8,340 bases of DNA from Bacillota bacterium (GTDB lineage: Bacteria > Bacillota > Bacilli > Alicyclobacillales > Alicyclobacillaceae). Where the stretch lies: positions 1 to 8,340 of the forward strand of contig JAKADF010000125.1 of NCBI GenBank assembly GCA_021820805.1. The letters are read 5' to 3'. The position numbers and the translations under genes are program-made. This document shows, in pieces, positions 1 through 5,905 of the stretch (positions within the stretch are counted from its first letter, which is position 1; every line of letters starts with the position of its first letter). The notes beneath the pieces are model-generated. The model made no database searches. It had not been told where the DNA came from and was given only the letters and a program-made list of their open reading frames with translations.

Positions 1-151
1 TATGAATGACTGACCTTCCTGTACAAATCGTCACAACCAAATCTTTTTGAAGTAGTTCCTTAACAGCTTTTACTGCACTTGGTACGAGTCTACCGTTATA
101 ATAGAGGGTACCGTCGATGTCAAGGAACACGGCTTCTATGGTAGTATTCAT
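1..151 (-). CDS. HAD-superfamily (Cof-like) hydrolase, N-terminal part
   Basis: The first 50 residues of a protein that runs off the left edge of the window. The reading starts MNTTIEAVFLDIDGTL and contains the HAD motif I DxDGTL (Asp11 nucleophile, Asp13 acid/base), then, about 30 residues later, VVTICTGRS, the motif II Thr-Gly-Arg typical of Cof/YkrA-type HAD phosphatases. By family these are soluble Mg-dependent phosphatases acting on sugar phosphates, nucleotides or flavin precursors; the substrate cannot be told from this fragment, since the cap domain and motifs III/IV lie outside. The ATG at 151 is preceded by GGAGG 13 nt upstream, a long spacing; a CTG two codons earlier would be better spaced but is a rare start. 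The gene is divergent from glyS. Family call is firm, specificity unknown. Confidence 0.85.
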   Translation of the reverse strand, partial: MNTTIEAVFLDIDGTLYYNGRLVPSAVKAVKELLQKDLVVTICTGRSVIH

Positions 152-195
152 TATCAGACGACAACCTCCATAAATTCCAATTGGCAATCGTGGCC

Positions 196-225
196 ATTAT
201 ACACGATATTACAGACCATTTTCGA
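196..225 (-). promoter_or_regulatory. candidate sigma-A promoter for the HAD hydrolase gene
   Basis: On the minus strand a perfect -10 hexamer TATAAT (196-201) is preceded, at 18 bp, by TCGAAA (220-225), a 4-of-6 match to the -35 consensus. Transcription would begin about 40 nt before the HAD start codon. The -10 box is strong and the -35 box is weak; this is pattern matching only. Confidence 0.45.
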
Positions 226-234
226 GTTATCGTG

Positions 235-253
235 CTTACATCTCAAATGTAAG
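235..253. repeat. perfect 7-bp inverted repeat in the HAD-glyS divergent gap
   Basis: CTTACAT (235-241) and ATGTAAG (247-253) form a perfect dyad around a 5-bp centre (242-246). It lies directly upstream of the proposed glyS -35 box and upstream of the HAD -35 box, between the two divergent promoters. That is where an operator would sit. No known regulator motif is recognised, and a chance repeat in AT-rich DNA is possible. Confidence 0.4.
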
Positions 254-260
254 TGTACAA

Positions 261-289
261 TTGCTTCATTCAAAGGATTAAAGTATTAT
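261..289 (+). promoter_or_regulatory. candidate sigma-A promoter for glyS
   Basis: TTGCTT (261-266) and TATTAT (284-289) are separated by exactly 17 bp, the optimal sigma-A spacing. The predicted start at about 296 gives a short leader of roughly 30 nt containing only the GGAGG (309-313) ribosome binding site. This leaves no room for a T-box leader, so glyS here is probably not controlled by tRNA-Gly sensing. Confidence 0.5.
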
Positions 290-324
290 AGCCCTATCGC
301 TAGTGAACGGAGGATTACATACAT

Positions 325-1704
325 ATGTCATTTTCAATGGAACAACTTGTATCGCTTGCAAAACGCAGGGGCTTTGTATTCCCAGGCTCTGAAGTTTATG
401 GTGGATTAGCAAATACTTGGGATTATGGCCCGCTTGGTGCAGAACTAAAGAATAATGTTAAGCGTGCTTGGTGGAAAAAGTTTATTCAAGAATCACCATA
501 TAACGTTGGTTTAGACAGTGCAATTTTAATGAATCGGCAGGTTTGGGTTGCGTCTGGGCATGTTGGTAATTTTAATGATCCAATGGTCGATTGCCGTTCT
601 TGCAAGGCACGACATCGTGCAGACAAATTGATTGAAGAGGCCGCTAGTAAAAAAGGAGAAGAAATTGTTGTAGACGGGTTACCTTTTTCAGAGATGGAAA
701 ACCTTCTTGTAAAATATGATGTCCATTGTCCAGAATGTGGAAAAGCAGATTTTACGTCTATTCGTCAATTTAATATGATGTTCAAAACGCACCAGGGTGT
801 TACTGAGGAAGCTTCGAATGAAATTTTTCTTCGTCCTGAAACAGCCCAAGGAATTTTTGTCAATTTCCGAAATGTAGAAAGAACAATGCGCAAAAAGTTG
901 CCGTTTGGTATTGGTCAAATCGGAAAGAGCTTTCGTAATGAAATTACACCAGGAAACTTTACCTTTAGAACACGTGAGTTTGAACAGATGGAGATTGAAT
1001 TTTTCTGCGAACCAGGAACAGACCTTGAATGGTTTGGATACTGGAGGCAATTTTGCTATGACTGGCTTTTGTCCATTGGTATACGAAATGAAAATATCCG
1101 ATTAAGAGATCACGCAAAAGAGCAGTTGTCTCATTACAGTGCAGCGACCACTGACATAGAATATCAATTCCCGTTTGGATGGGGGGAATTGCTGGGTGTG
1201 GCAGATAGAACAAATTATGATCTGACGCAGCATGGCGCTTATTCTACAGAAGATTTTCTTGTATCTGTCGAAGGTAAAGAGCCTTTTATTCCATACTGTA
1301 TTGAGCCTTCTATTGGTGTTGACCGATTGACTCTTGCGATTCTAGCTGACGCATATGAGGAGCAGGAGGTTGGGGAAGGGGATGTGCGTACCGTCCTGCA
1401 TCTGCATCCAGCGCTTGCGCCGTTTAAAGCGGCAGTTTTCCCGTTATCTAAGAAACTTTCTGATGGTGCGAAAGCAGTGTTTACTAATCTCATCGGTGTA
1501 TTCAATGTTGATTACGACGAATCCGGTTCGATTGGCAAGCGTTATCGACGACATGATGAGATTGGAACGCCATTTTGTGTAACATATGATTTTCAATCTG
1601 AAGAAGATAAGTGTGTAACGATTCGAGAGAGAGATTCTATGGAGCAGCACCGTGTACCTATTAGCGACCTTCGCAATTGGCTGTGGGATCGTCTCTCTTA
1701 TTAA
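325..1704 (+). CDS. glyS: glycyl-tRNA synthetase, alpha2 (dimeric) type
   Basis: Cytoplasmic class II aminoacyl-tRNA synthetase that charges tRNA-Gly with glycine using ATP. At 459 residues it has the size of the homodimeric eukaryote/archaeon-like GlyRS found in many bacteria, not the alpha2beta2 GlyQ+GlyS form. Near the N-terminus is [14 protein letters not shown] with [11 protein letters not shown], the family signature. Motif 2 is seen as GKSFRNE (residues 200-206), and motif 3 as IEPSIGVDR (326-334). Cysteine pairs at 90/93 and 135/138 could form a zinc site in the insertion domain. An HGTP-type anticodon-binding domain occupies about residues 355-455. The ATG at 325 has GGAGG 11 nt upstream. 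The gene is followed after 87 nt by a small ORF and then a terminator. It is intact, with no oddities in length or motifs. Confidence 0.97.
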   Translation: MSFSMEQLVSLAKRRGFVFPGSEVYGGLANTWDYGPLGAELKNNVKRAWWKKFIQESPYNVGLDSAILMNRQVWVASGHVGNFNDPMVDCRSCKARHRADKLIEEAASKKGEEIVVDGLPFSEMENLLVKYDVHCPECGKADFTSIRQFNMMFKTHQGVTEEASNEIFLRPETAQGIFVNFRNVERTMRKKLPFGIGQIGKSFRNEITPGNFTFRTREFEQMEIEFFCEPGTDLEWFGYWRQFCYDWLLSIGIRNENIRLRDHAKEQLSHYSAATTDIEYQFPFGWGELLGVADRTNYDLTQHGAYSTEDFLVSVEGKEPFIPYCIEPSIGVDRLTLAILADAYEEQEVGEGDVRTVLHLHPALAPFKAAVFPLSKKLSDGAKAVFTNLIGVFNVDYDESGSIGKRYRRHDEIGTPFCVTYDFQSEEDKCVTIRERDSMEQHRVPISDLRNWLWDRLSY

Positions 1705-1791
1705 TACTGTTTGTATCTGGCTAAAGATTTGCTGCATATTCCGTATGTTACCGTTTCAACATGGGTAAACCATGATTGGGAGGTGGCCTAC

Positions 1792-1980
1792 GTGTCAAAC
1801 CAGCATACTGAGAACCACAACGATGCATTCACGTTTACGGGGGCGCTTCGTGCGAATCAAGTGTATGAGTCAATTGTAAATGAGCATATGAAGGCGTTTG
1901 ACAATGCAGCGATTACACCGATTCCGTGGAAACAGTATCATAGGGCGAATGTACCCCACTTGGGAAGGCATTCGAAGTAA
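1792..1980 (+). CDS. small hypothetical protein (62 aa)
   Basis: A 62-residue ORF starting with GTG at 1792. The start is chosen because GGGAGG (1778-1783) lies 8 nt upstream, an excellent Shine-Dalgarno spacing; the frame stays open further upstream to a TTG at 1711, which lacks such a site. The product begins (M)SNQHTENHNDAFTFTG and ends PHLGRHSK. It is hydrophilic with six histidines and no cysteine, and has no signal peptide, membrane segment or recognisable domain. It lies 87 nt after glyS on the same strand and just before the shared terminator, so co-transcription with glyS is likely. I do not recognise the family. The strong ribosome binding site is the main evidence that it is a real gene. 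Confidence 0.6.
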   Translation: MSNQHTENHNDAFTFTGALRANQVYESIVNEHMKAFDNAAITPIPWKQYHRANVPHLGRHSK

Positions 1981-2001
1981 GGTAGAGCCATATTTCCCAC
2001 G

Positions 2002-2041
2002 AAAAAAGGAGAGACCTGTTGAAGCGGGCCTCTCCTTTTTT
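2002..2041. terminator. bidirectional intrinsic terminator between glyS/small ORF and metE
   Basis: The left arm is an A-run followed by GGAGAGACCTG; the right arm is GCGGGCCTCTCC followed by a T-run. The stem is about 17 bp including the A/T flanks, with one A-C mismatch and one G-U pair. The A-run on one side and T-run on the other make it work in both directions. It ends the plus-strand glyS/small-ORF transcript and, 26 bp beyond the metE stop codon, the minus-strand metE transcript. Confidence 0.9.
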
Positions 2042-2066
2042 AAAAACTCATATAAAATTTTTAGAA

Positions 2067-4364
2067 CTATGCATTTTGGTGTTTAGGGAGTTTTTCCCGA
2101 ACGCGTTTTGTTGCTAAAATCATATTTTGTAGTGCAGGAATAGTTTCATCCTTGCTTCGTGTCTTGAGGCCGCAATCCGGATTGACCCAACAGATATCGA
2201 CACTAAGCCTTTCAAGTGCGTTAGCTATACCTTTTTCAATTTCTTCTACTGAAGGCGTTCGAGGACTGTGAATGTCGTATACACCAAGGCCTATACCGCC
2301 TCTGTATTGATGATTTTCAAATGTATGGAACAATTCACCGTGACTGCGAGAAGTTTCAAGTGAAATGACATCCGCGTCGAGGCGCTCTATGTCATCAATA
2401 ATGTCGCTAAACTCGCAGTAACACATATGGGTATGAATTTGAGTTTCATTTTTTACCGTGCAGGTTGTGTATCGGAATGCCTCGACTGCCCATCGTAAAT
2501 ATTCCGGTCTTTCTGCTGGTTTGAGAGGCAAACCTTCCCGTAAGGCGGGTTCATCGACCTGAATCATTCGAATACCAACCGTCTCAAGGGCTTCAACTTC
2601 TTTGCGCAGGGCCAGTGCTAGTTGATAAGCAACATCCGCGCGAGGAATGTCATCACGAACAAATGACCAGTTTAATATCGTGACAGGTCCTGTCAAAATT
2701 CCTTTAACAGGTTTGTTCGTTAGTGACTGTGCAAAAACACTCTCCTTTACAGTCATTGGCTCGACAAATTCTACATCTCCGAACAGAAGAGGCGGTTTGA
2801 CGCATCGTGATCCGTATGATTGAACCCAACCATTTTTTGTGATAACAAAGCCTTCTAATTTCTCTCCGAAGAATTCAACCATGTCTGTGCGTTCGAATTC
2901 ACCATGGACTAAAACATCAAGACCTAGCTCTTCTTGAATCTGAATCCAGTTTGCAATTTCATTTTGAATAAAGGATTCATATTGCTCACGTGACCATTCA
3001 TTGCTGCGGAAGCGTCGACGCGCTGAGCGTACTTCTCCCGTTTGAGGGAAGCTGCCTATTGTTGTCGTTGGTAAAACAGGAAGTTTCCAAGTTTGCTTAT
3101 GGATCCGCTGGCGTTCTCTAATTTCTGCTCCACGACTGGAAGATTGTTTTTTGAGTTCAACAATACCTTGCAAAACAGCAGCTTTATTACGTGCAGGTGA
3201 CGCTGACAGTGCCGACACAGCACTGCTGCTTAATTGAACTTTCTGTTGCTCCTCACTGGTACCGTTTTGTGCACAGCTGGTAATTGTGACTATCTCCTGC
3301 AACTTTTCATCAGCAAATGCGAGTCCCAGTCGGACAACTTCATCTAAATGAGTTTCTTTCTGAGTATTTACCGGTACGTGCAGTAAGCTGCATGATGGTT
3401 GGACATGAAGATCAGCACCAGATGCTAGTTCTTTAATTTGTGCAACTAAATCAAGCTTTTTATTTAAGTCAGCACGCCAAACATTTCGTCCATCGATTAT
3501 GCCTGCGGCAAGTACTTTGTCCTTTGGGAATCCGTACTTTTTTAATGATGCAATCTGATATGAATAGCCATGGACAAAATCAAGACCTATACCTTGTACA
3601 GGTAATTTAATTACAGATTCATAATCTTCCACAGAGGCGAAATAGGTTTGTACTATAATTTTTAAGTTTGGTGCTGCTGCATTCAAAGCTTGATACACCT
3701 TAAATAACAAATCTTTACCAATGCTGCCGTCTGGCAAAACGAATGTAGGTTCGTCAACTTGTACCCACTCTACACCTGCATCTTCTAGTTCCTTGAACAC
3801 TTTTTCGTAGAGAGGCAGGAGCTCTAAAACTCGCTCTTCTGCAGTCCTTGTTCCGTATTCTTTAGCTAAGCGGACTAGACTTACTGGGCCTGTAACAACA
3901 GGCTTTGCAGTAATTCCGAACTCTGACTTAGCTTCTTCATATGCCGTTAATAAGCGATTGTGGGTAAGACGAGGGGTAACGTCATCAAACTCAGGCACAA
4001 TGTAGTGATAGTTTGTATTAAACCATTTTGTCATTTCACATGCATGGGCATCCTTATTTCCTCTGGCCATAGCAAAATAGACATCAAGTGGTATTGGTCC
4101 GTCAAATGTTCCGAACCGTTTTGGAATGATGCCAAACATCACTGAGGTGTCTAAGATATGGTCATAAAGTGTGAAATCACCAACTGGAATAAGATCTATA
4201 CCCGAAGAAATTTGTTTCCTCAAATTTCCTAATCGCAACTGCCGTGTTGTTTCAAGGAGTTCCTGCTCACTCGTTTTCTTTTTCCAATAGGACTCGAGAG
4301 CAGTTTTCCATTCACGGCGTTCACCAATGCGCGGATATCCGAGATTACTGCTGATAATAGACAC
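2067..4364 (-). CDS. metE: cobalamin-independent methionine synthase
   Basis: 5-methyltetrahydropteroyltriglutamate-homocysteine S-methyltransferase, which catalyses the last step of methionine synthesis in the cytoplasm without vitamin B12. The full length of 765 residues matches the family (about 750-770). The N-terminal (beta-alpha)8 barrel carries LGYPRIG at residues 8-14. An inter-domain linker rich in Ser/Ala lies near 365-425. The C-terminal catalytic barrel starts at LPTTTIGSFPQTG (431-443). The zinc ligands expected from E. coli MetE are all present: His646 and Cys648 (HMC), Glu670 (SLET) and Cys731 (NPDCGLKTR). VDEP with Asp604 belongs to the homocysteine/folate site. The start is GTG: a TGA two codons upstream in frame closes the frame, and AAGGTGAG lies 7 nt before it. 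A SAM-I riboswitch precedes the gene on the same strand. Intact. Confidence 0.97.
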   Translation of the reverse strand: MSIISSNLGYPRIGERREWKTALESYWKKKTSEQELLETTRQLRLGNLRKQISSGIDLIPVGDFTLYDHILDTSVMFGIIPKRFGTFDGPIPLDVYFAMARGNKDAHACEMTKWFNTNYHYIVPEFDDVTPRLTHNRLLTAYEEAKSEFGITAKPVVTGPVSLVRLAKEYGTRTAEERVLELLPLYEKVFKELEDAGVEWVQVDEPTFVLPDGSIGKDLLFKVYQALNAAAPNLKIIVQTYFASVEDYESVIKLPVQGIGLDFVHGYSYQIASLKKYGFPKDKVLAAGIIDGRNVWRADLNKKLDLVAQIKELASGADLHVQPSCSLLHVPVNTQKETHLDEVVRLGLAFADEKLQEIVTITSCAQNGTSEEQQKVQLSSSAVSALSASPARNKAAVLQGIVELKKQSSSRGAEIRERQRIHKQTWKLPVLPTTTIGSFPQTGEVRSARRRFRSNEWSREQYESFIQNEIANWIQIQEELGLDVLVHGEFERTDMVEFFGEKLEGFVITKNGWVQSYGSRCVKPPLLFGDVEFVEPMTVKESVFAQSLTNKPVKGILTGPVTILNWSFVRDDIPRADVAYQLALALRKEVEALETVGIRMIQVDEPALREGLPLKPAERPEYLRWAVEAFRYTTCTVKNETQIHTHMCYCEFSDIIDDIERLDADVISLETSRSHGELFHTFENHQYRGGIGLGVYDIHSPRTPSVEEIEKGIANALERLSVDICWVNPDCGLKTRSKDETIPALQNMILATKRVREKLPKHQNA

Positions 4365-4431
4365 AAATCATCTCACCTTTCTGGTTTAAAATACTTTATT
4401 TCTCATCGATTTGCAGTTGTACAACCTGCGC

Positions 4432-4462
4432 AAAAAGGTCCTTCTTTGAGAGAAGGACCTTT
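4432..4462 (-). terminator. SAM-controlled intrinsic terminator of the metE leader
   Basis: On the minus strand AAAGGTCCTTCT and AGAAGGACCTTT flank a short loop and run into a T-rich end, giving a 12-bp stem. In the S-box mechanism it forms when SAM is bound. The TCCTT of its left arm can pair instead with AAGGA overlapping the 3' side of aptamer helix P1, which would make the antiterminator. It ends 67 nt before the metE start codon. Confidence 0.9.
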
Positions 4463-4487
4463 ACAACGAAGACGCACTCGTCATCTC

Positions 4488-4585
4488 CTTATCTCCCAGG
4501 AATACTCCTGCAGGATTTAGCACCGCGCATCGTACGCCGGTTGCCGGGCTTCATAGGGCCAGTCCCTCCACCATCTCTCGATAAG
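4488..4585 (-). ncRNA. SAM-I (S-box) riboswitch upstream of metE
   Basis: The S-box aptamer is complete on the minus strand. P1 closes with CTTATC (4580-4585) against GATAAG (4488-4493). The conserved core GAGGGACTGGCCC, then TGAAGCCCGGCAACC (4539-4553), forms P2 with the kink-turn and pseudoknot region. A GCGCGGTGCTAAATCC block (P3/J3-4) and a CCTGCAGG P4 region follow. The RNA binds S-adenosylmethionine; binding stabilises P1, releases the terminator arm at 4432-4462 and stops transcription before metE. Low SAM therefore switches metE on. Promoter boxes upstream (4590-4640) are not clear: a TATAGC-like -10 is present, but I could not find a convincing -35. Confidence 0.96.
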
Positions 4586-4650
4586 AAAATATTTAGTTGT
4601 TTAAATGCTATAACAAAATGAAAAAAGATAAATCATAACTTTCAAACTAG

Positions 4651-4719
4651 ATTGACTGTGCTAACAATAGCTGAGATTTTATTGTTTGTCAATGTTAAAT
4701 TGACTGAAATTCTTGGTCA
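4651..4719. repeat. cluster of TTGAC half-sites, including a perfect dyad
   Basis: In the metE-SDR divergent gap the octamer ATTGACTG occurs twice in direct orientation (4651-4658 and 4699-4706, 48 bp apart). GTCAAT (4689-4694) and ATTGAC (4699-4704) form a perfect 6-bp inverted repeat around a short AT-rich centre. A further GTCAA at about 4716-4720 faces TTGAC at 4700-4704. The cluster looks like a multi-site operator, but TTGAC also resembles a -35 box and the region is AT-rich. No regulator is identified. Confidence 0.4.
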
Positions 4720-4743
4720 AAATAGAGCTTAATACTGTACAAT
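4713..4743 (+). promoter_or_regulatory. tentative promoter for the SDR gene
   Basis: TTGGTC (4713-4718) and TACAAT (4738-4743) are separated by 19 bp, which is longer than optimal. An alternative pairing uses TTGACT (4700-4705) with TAGAGC (4723-4728) at 17 bp. Either gives a leader of about 95-115 nt before the SDR start at 4845. This leader contains no S-box. Weak support. Confidence 0.3.
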
Positions 4744-4758
4744 AAGACGGGTGTTTGT

Positions 4759-4779
4759 TGTTACATACGAACGGTAACA
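4759..4779 (+). repeat. 6-bp inverted repeat in the SDR leader
   Basis: TGTTAC (4759-4764) and GTAACA (4774-4779) flank a 9-bp centre, giving a 21-bp dyad. It lies just downstream of the proposed SDR promoter, where a dimeric repressor (for example TetR-like) could block transcription, or where the RNA could fold into a small hairpin. No T-run follows, so it is not an intrinsic terminator. Confidence 0.35.
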
Positions 4780-4844
4780 GTTGAAAAGAATTATTCAGAG
4801 TTTAACCAGAATGTAATGGCGTTAGAGCGGGAGGTATAAGTTAT

Positions 4845-5636
4845 ATGCTACTGGGTTTGGATGGAAAAAATGTATTCGTCTCAGCGGCAAGTAAGGGGTT
4901 AGGTTTTGCAACGGCTATGGCTTATGCAAAAGAGGGCGCTAATGTGATGTTGTCAAGTCGCAGTGAAGAACAACTGATAACTGCGTTAGAGAAAATTCAG
5001 TCTGAAACAAACAATAAAAACGTTTCTTGGTTTGTGGCTGACGTATCTGATTTTGCACAAATTAAAGCTTTGTTCGAAAAAACAAGTGAAACTTTTGGAA
5101 CAGTAGATGTTCTGATTAATAATGCTGGCGGCCCTCCTGCGGGTGATTTTCTTTCGACTGACGAAGAAGGATGGAATCTTGCGTTTCAGCTGAGTTTAAT
5201 GAGCGTTGTTAGAGCATGTAAACTTGCAATTCCAGATATGATTGATAAAAAATGGGGCAGAATCGTAAACTTTACTTCTTCTTCAATGAAACAGCCAATC
5301 GAGAACCTAATTTTGTCAAATACATTTCGAACTGCAGTAGCGGGGTTGTCAAAATCTTTAGCACTTGAACTTGGCCAACATGGAATCTTAGTTAACGCAA
5401 TTGGCGCAGGGAGAATATCGACTGACCGTGTCCGCCAGTTAGATACTTTAAAAGCGAATGCAGCAGGTCTTACGCTCGAAGAGATCCGGCATCACTCTGA
5501 ATGTCAAATCCCTATGCAGCGATATGGAACACCAGAGGAATTTGCAAATTTAGCTGTTTTTCTTGGCTCAGAGGCAAATGGTTATATTACAGGTCAATTA
5601 ACCCTTGTTGACGGAGGGTTTGTAAAAGCATTGTAA
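4845..5636 (+). CDS. atypical short-chain dehydrogenase/reductase lacking the catalytic Tyr-Lys
   Basis: A 263-residue protein with the overall Rossmann plan of the SDR family. A nucleotide-binding turn SAASKGLG is at residues 13-20 (the usual TG start is altered). DVSD (66-69) and NNAG (92-95) follow, then RIVNFTSSS (139-147), a PxQRYGTPEE segment near 223-232 and the C-terminal YITGQLTLVDGG (247-258). The catalytic YxxxK is replaced: LSNTFRTAVAGLSK puts Ser158 and Arg162 where Tyr and Lys belong, and the structural Asn is Ser117. This resembles an SDR subgroup, often annotated as 3-oxoacyl-ACP reductase-like, that lacks the catalytic tetrad, so reductase activity should not be assumed. ATG has GGGAGG (4829-4834) 10 nt upstream. 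The gene lies between the metE and yitJ-type riboswitches but is not itself preceded by one. No clear terminator follows it. Confidence 0.9.
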   Translation: MLLGLDGKNVFVSAASKGLGFATAMAYAKEGANVMLSSRSEEQLITALEKIQSETNNKNVSWFVADVSDFAQIKALFEKTSETFGTVDVLINNAGGPPAGDFLSTDEEGWNLAFQLSLMSVVRACKLAIPDMIDKKWGRIVNFTSSSMKQPIENLILSNTFRTAVAGLSKSLALELGQHGILVNAIGAGRISTDRVRQLDTLKANAAGLTLEEIRHHSECQIPMQRYGTPEEFANLAVFLGSEANGYITGQLTLVDGGFVKAL

Positions 5637-5681
5637 GTTTTTATTTTTCATCTAACTATAGCAATTCAGAAATTGTTATTG

Positions 5682-5687
5682 TATACT
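5682..5687 (+). promoter_or_regulatory. candidate -10 element for the second S-box transcript
   Basis: TATACT (5682-5687) is a good -10 box located 23 bp before helix P1 of the downstream riboswitch, so the RNA would start a few bases later with the full aptamer intact. The -35 region at 17 bp (5659-5664, TAGCAA) is poor. Read-through from the SDR gene is an alternative source of transcript. Confidence 0.4.
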
Positions 5688-5710
5688 AAGCGAAAATTCA
5701 TAGGATGTAT

Positions 5711-5823
5711 CTCTTATCCAGAGCGGCAGAGGGACTGGCCCGATGAAGCCCGGCAACCGGCGTTCAATATGGACGTATGGTGCCAATTCCAGCGGAGACA
5801 ACACTGCTCCGAAAGATGAGGGG
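5711..5823 (+). ncRNA. SAM-I (S-box) riboswitch upstream of the homocysteine methyltransferase/MTHFR gene
   Basis: The S-box aptamer is complete. P1 pairs CTCTTATC (5711-5718) with GATGAGGG (5815-5822). The core GAGGGACTGGCCC and TGAAGCCCGGCAACC (5744-5758) are the same as in the metE leader. GGTGCCAATTCC (5779-5790) is the P3 3' side and J3/4. CGGAG (5793-5797) with CTCCG (5807-5811) is P4. The sequence ATGAGGG at the P1 3' side can instead pair with CCCGCAT at 5841-5846, enclosing a CACG/CGTG hairpin; this is a plausible antiterminator competing with the terminator at 5837-5862. SAM binding should turn the downstream gene off. Confidence 0.96.
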
Positions 5824-5836
5824 ACCACGGAACGTG

Positions 5837-5862
5837 ACGCCCGCATAGGGCGTTTTTCTTTT
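5837..5862 (+). terminator. SAM-controlled intrinsic terminator of the second S-box leader
   Basis: ACGCCC (5837-5842) and GGGCGT (5848-5853) form a 6-bp GC-rich stem around GCATA, followed by TTTTT and more T-rich sequence. Its left arm overlaps the proposed antiterminator strand, as expected for transcriptional control by an S-box. It lies 43 nt before the start codon. Confidence 0.88.
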
Positions 5863-5905
5863 AGATGGCACCCTTCCGAGAGCAAAAAGCCGGAGGTTAG
5901 TCAAA

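Noticed and set aside
152..324. Possible T-box leader in front of glyS
   Set aside because: The gap is only 173 bp, no T-box core sequence or terminator hairpin is visible, and the best promoter leaves a leader of about 30 nt.
1711..1791. Longer N-terminus (TTG start at 1711) for the small ORF after glyS
   Set aside because: The TTG lies 7 bases after the glyS stop with no Shine-Dalgarno sequence, while the in-frame GTG at 1792 has GGGAGG 8 nt upstream.
4362..4371. ATG start for metE slightly upstream of the GTG
   Set aside because: The ATG on the minus strand at 4371-4369 is 7 nt upstream and out of frame, and an in-frame TGA closes the metE frame before the GTG.
5637..5681. Terminator after the SDR gene
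   Set aside because: CAATT-CAGA-AATTG is a weak AT-only hairpin without a proper T-run, so it is not supported as a terminator.
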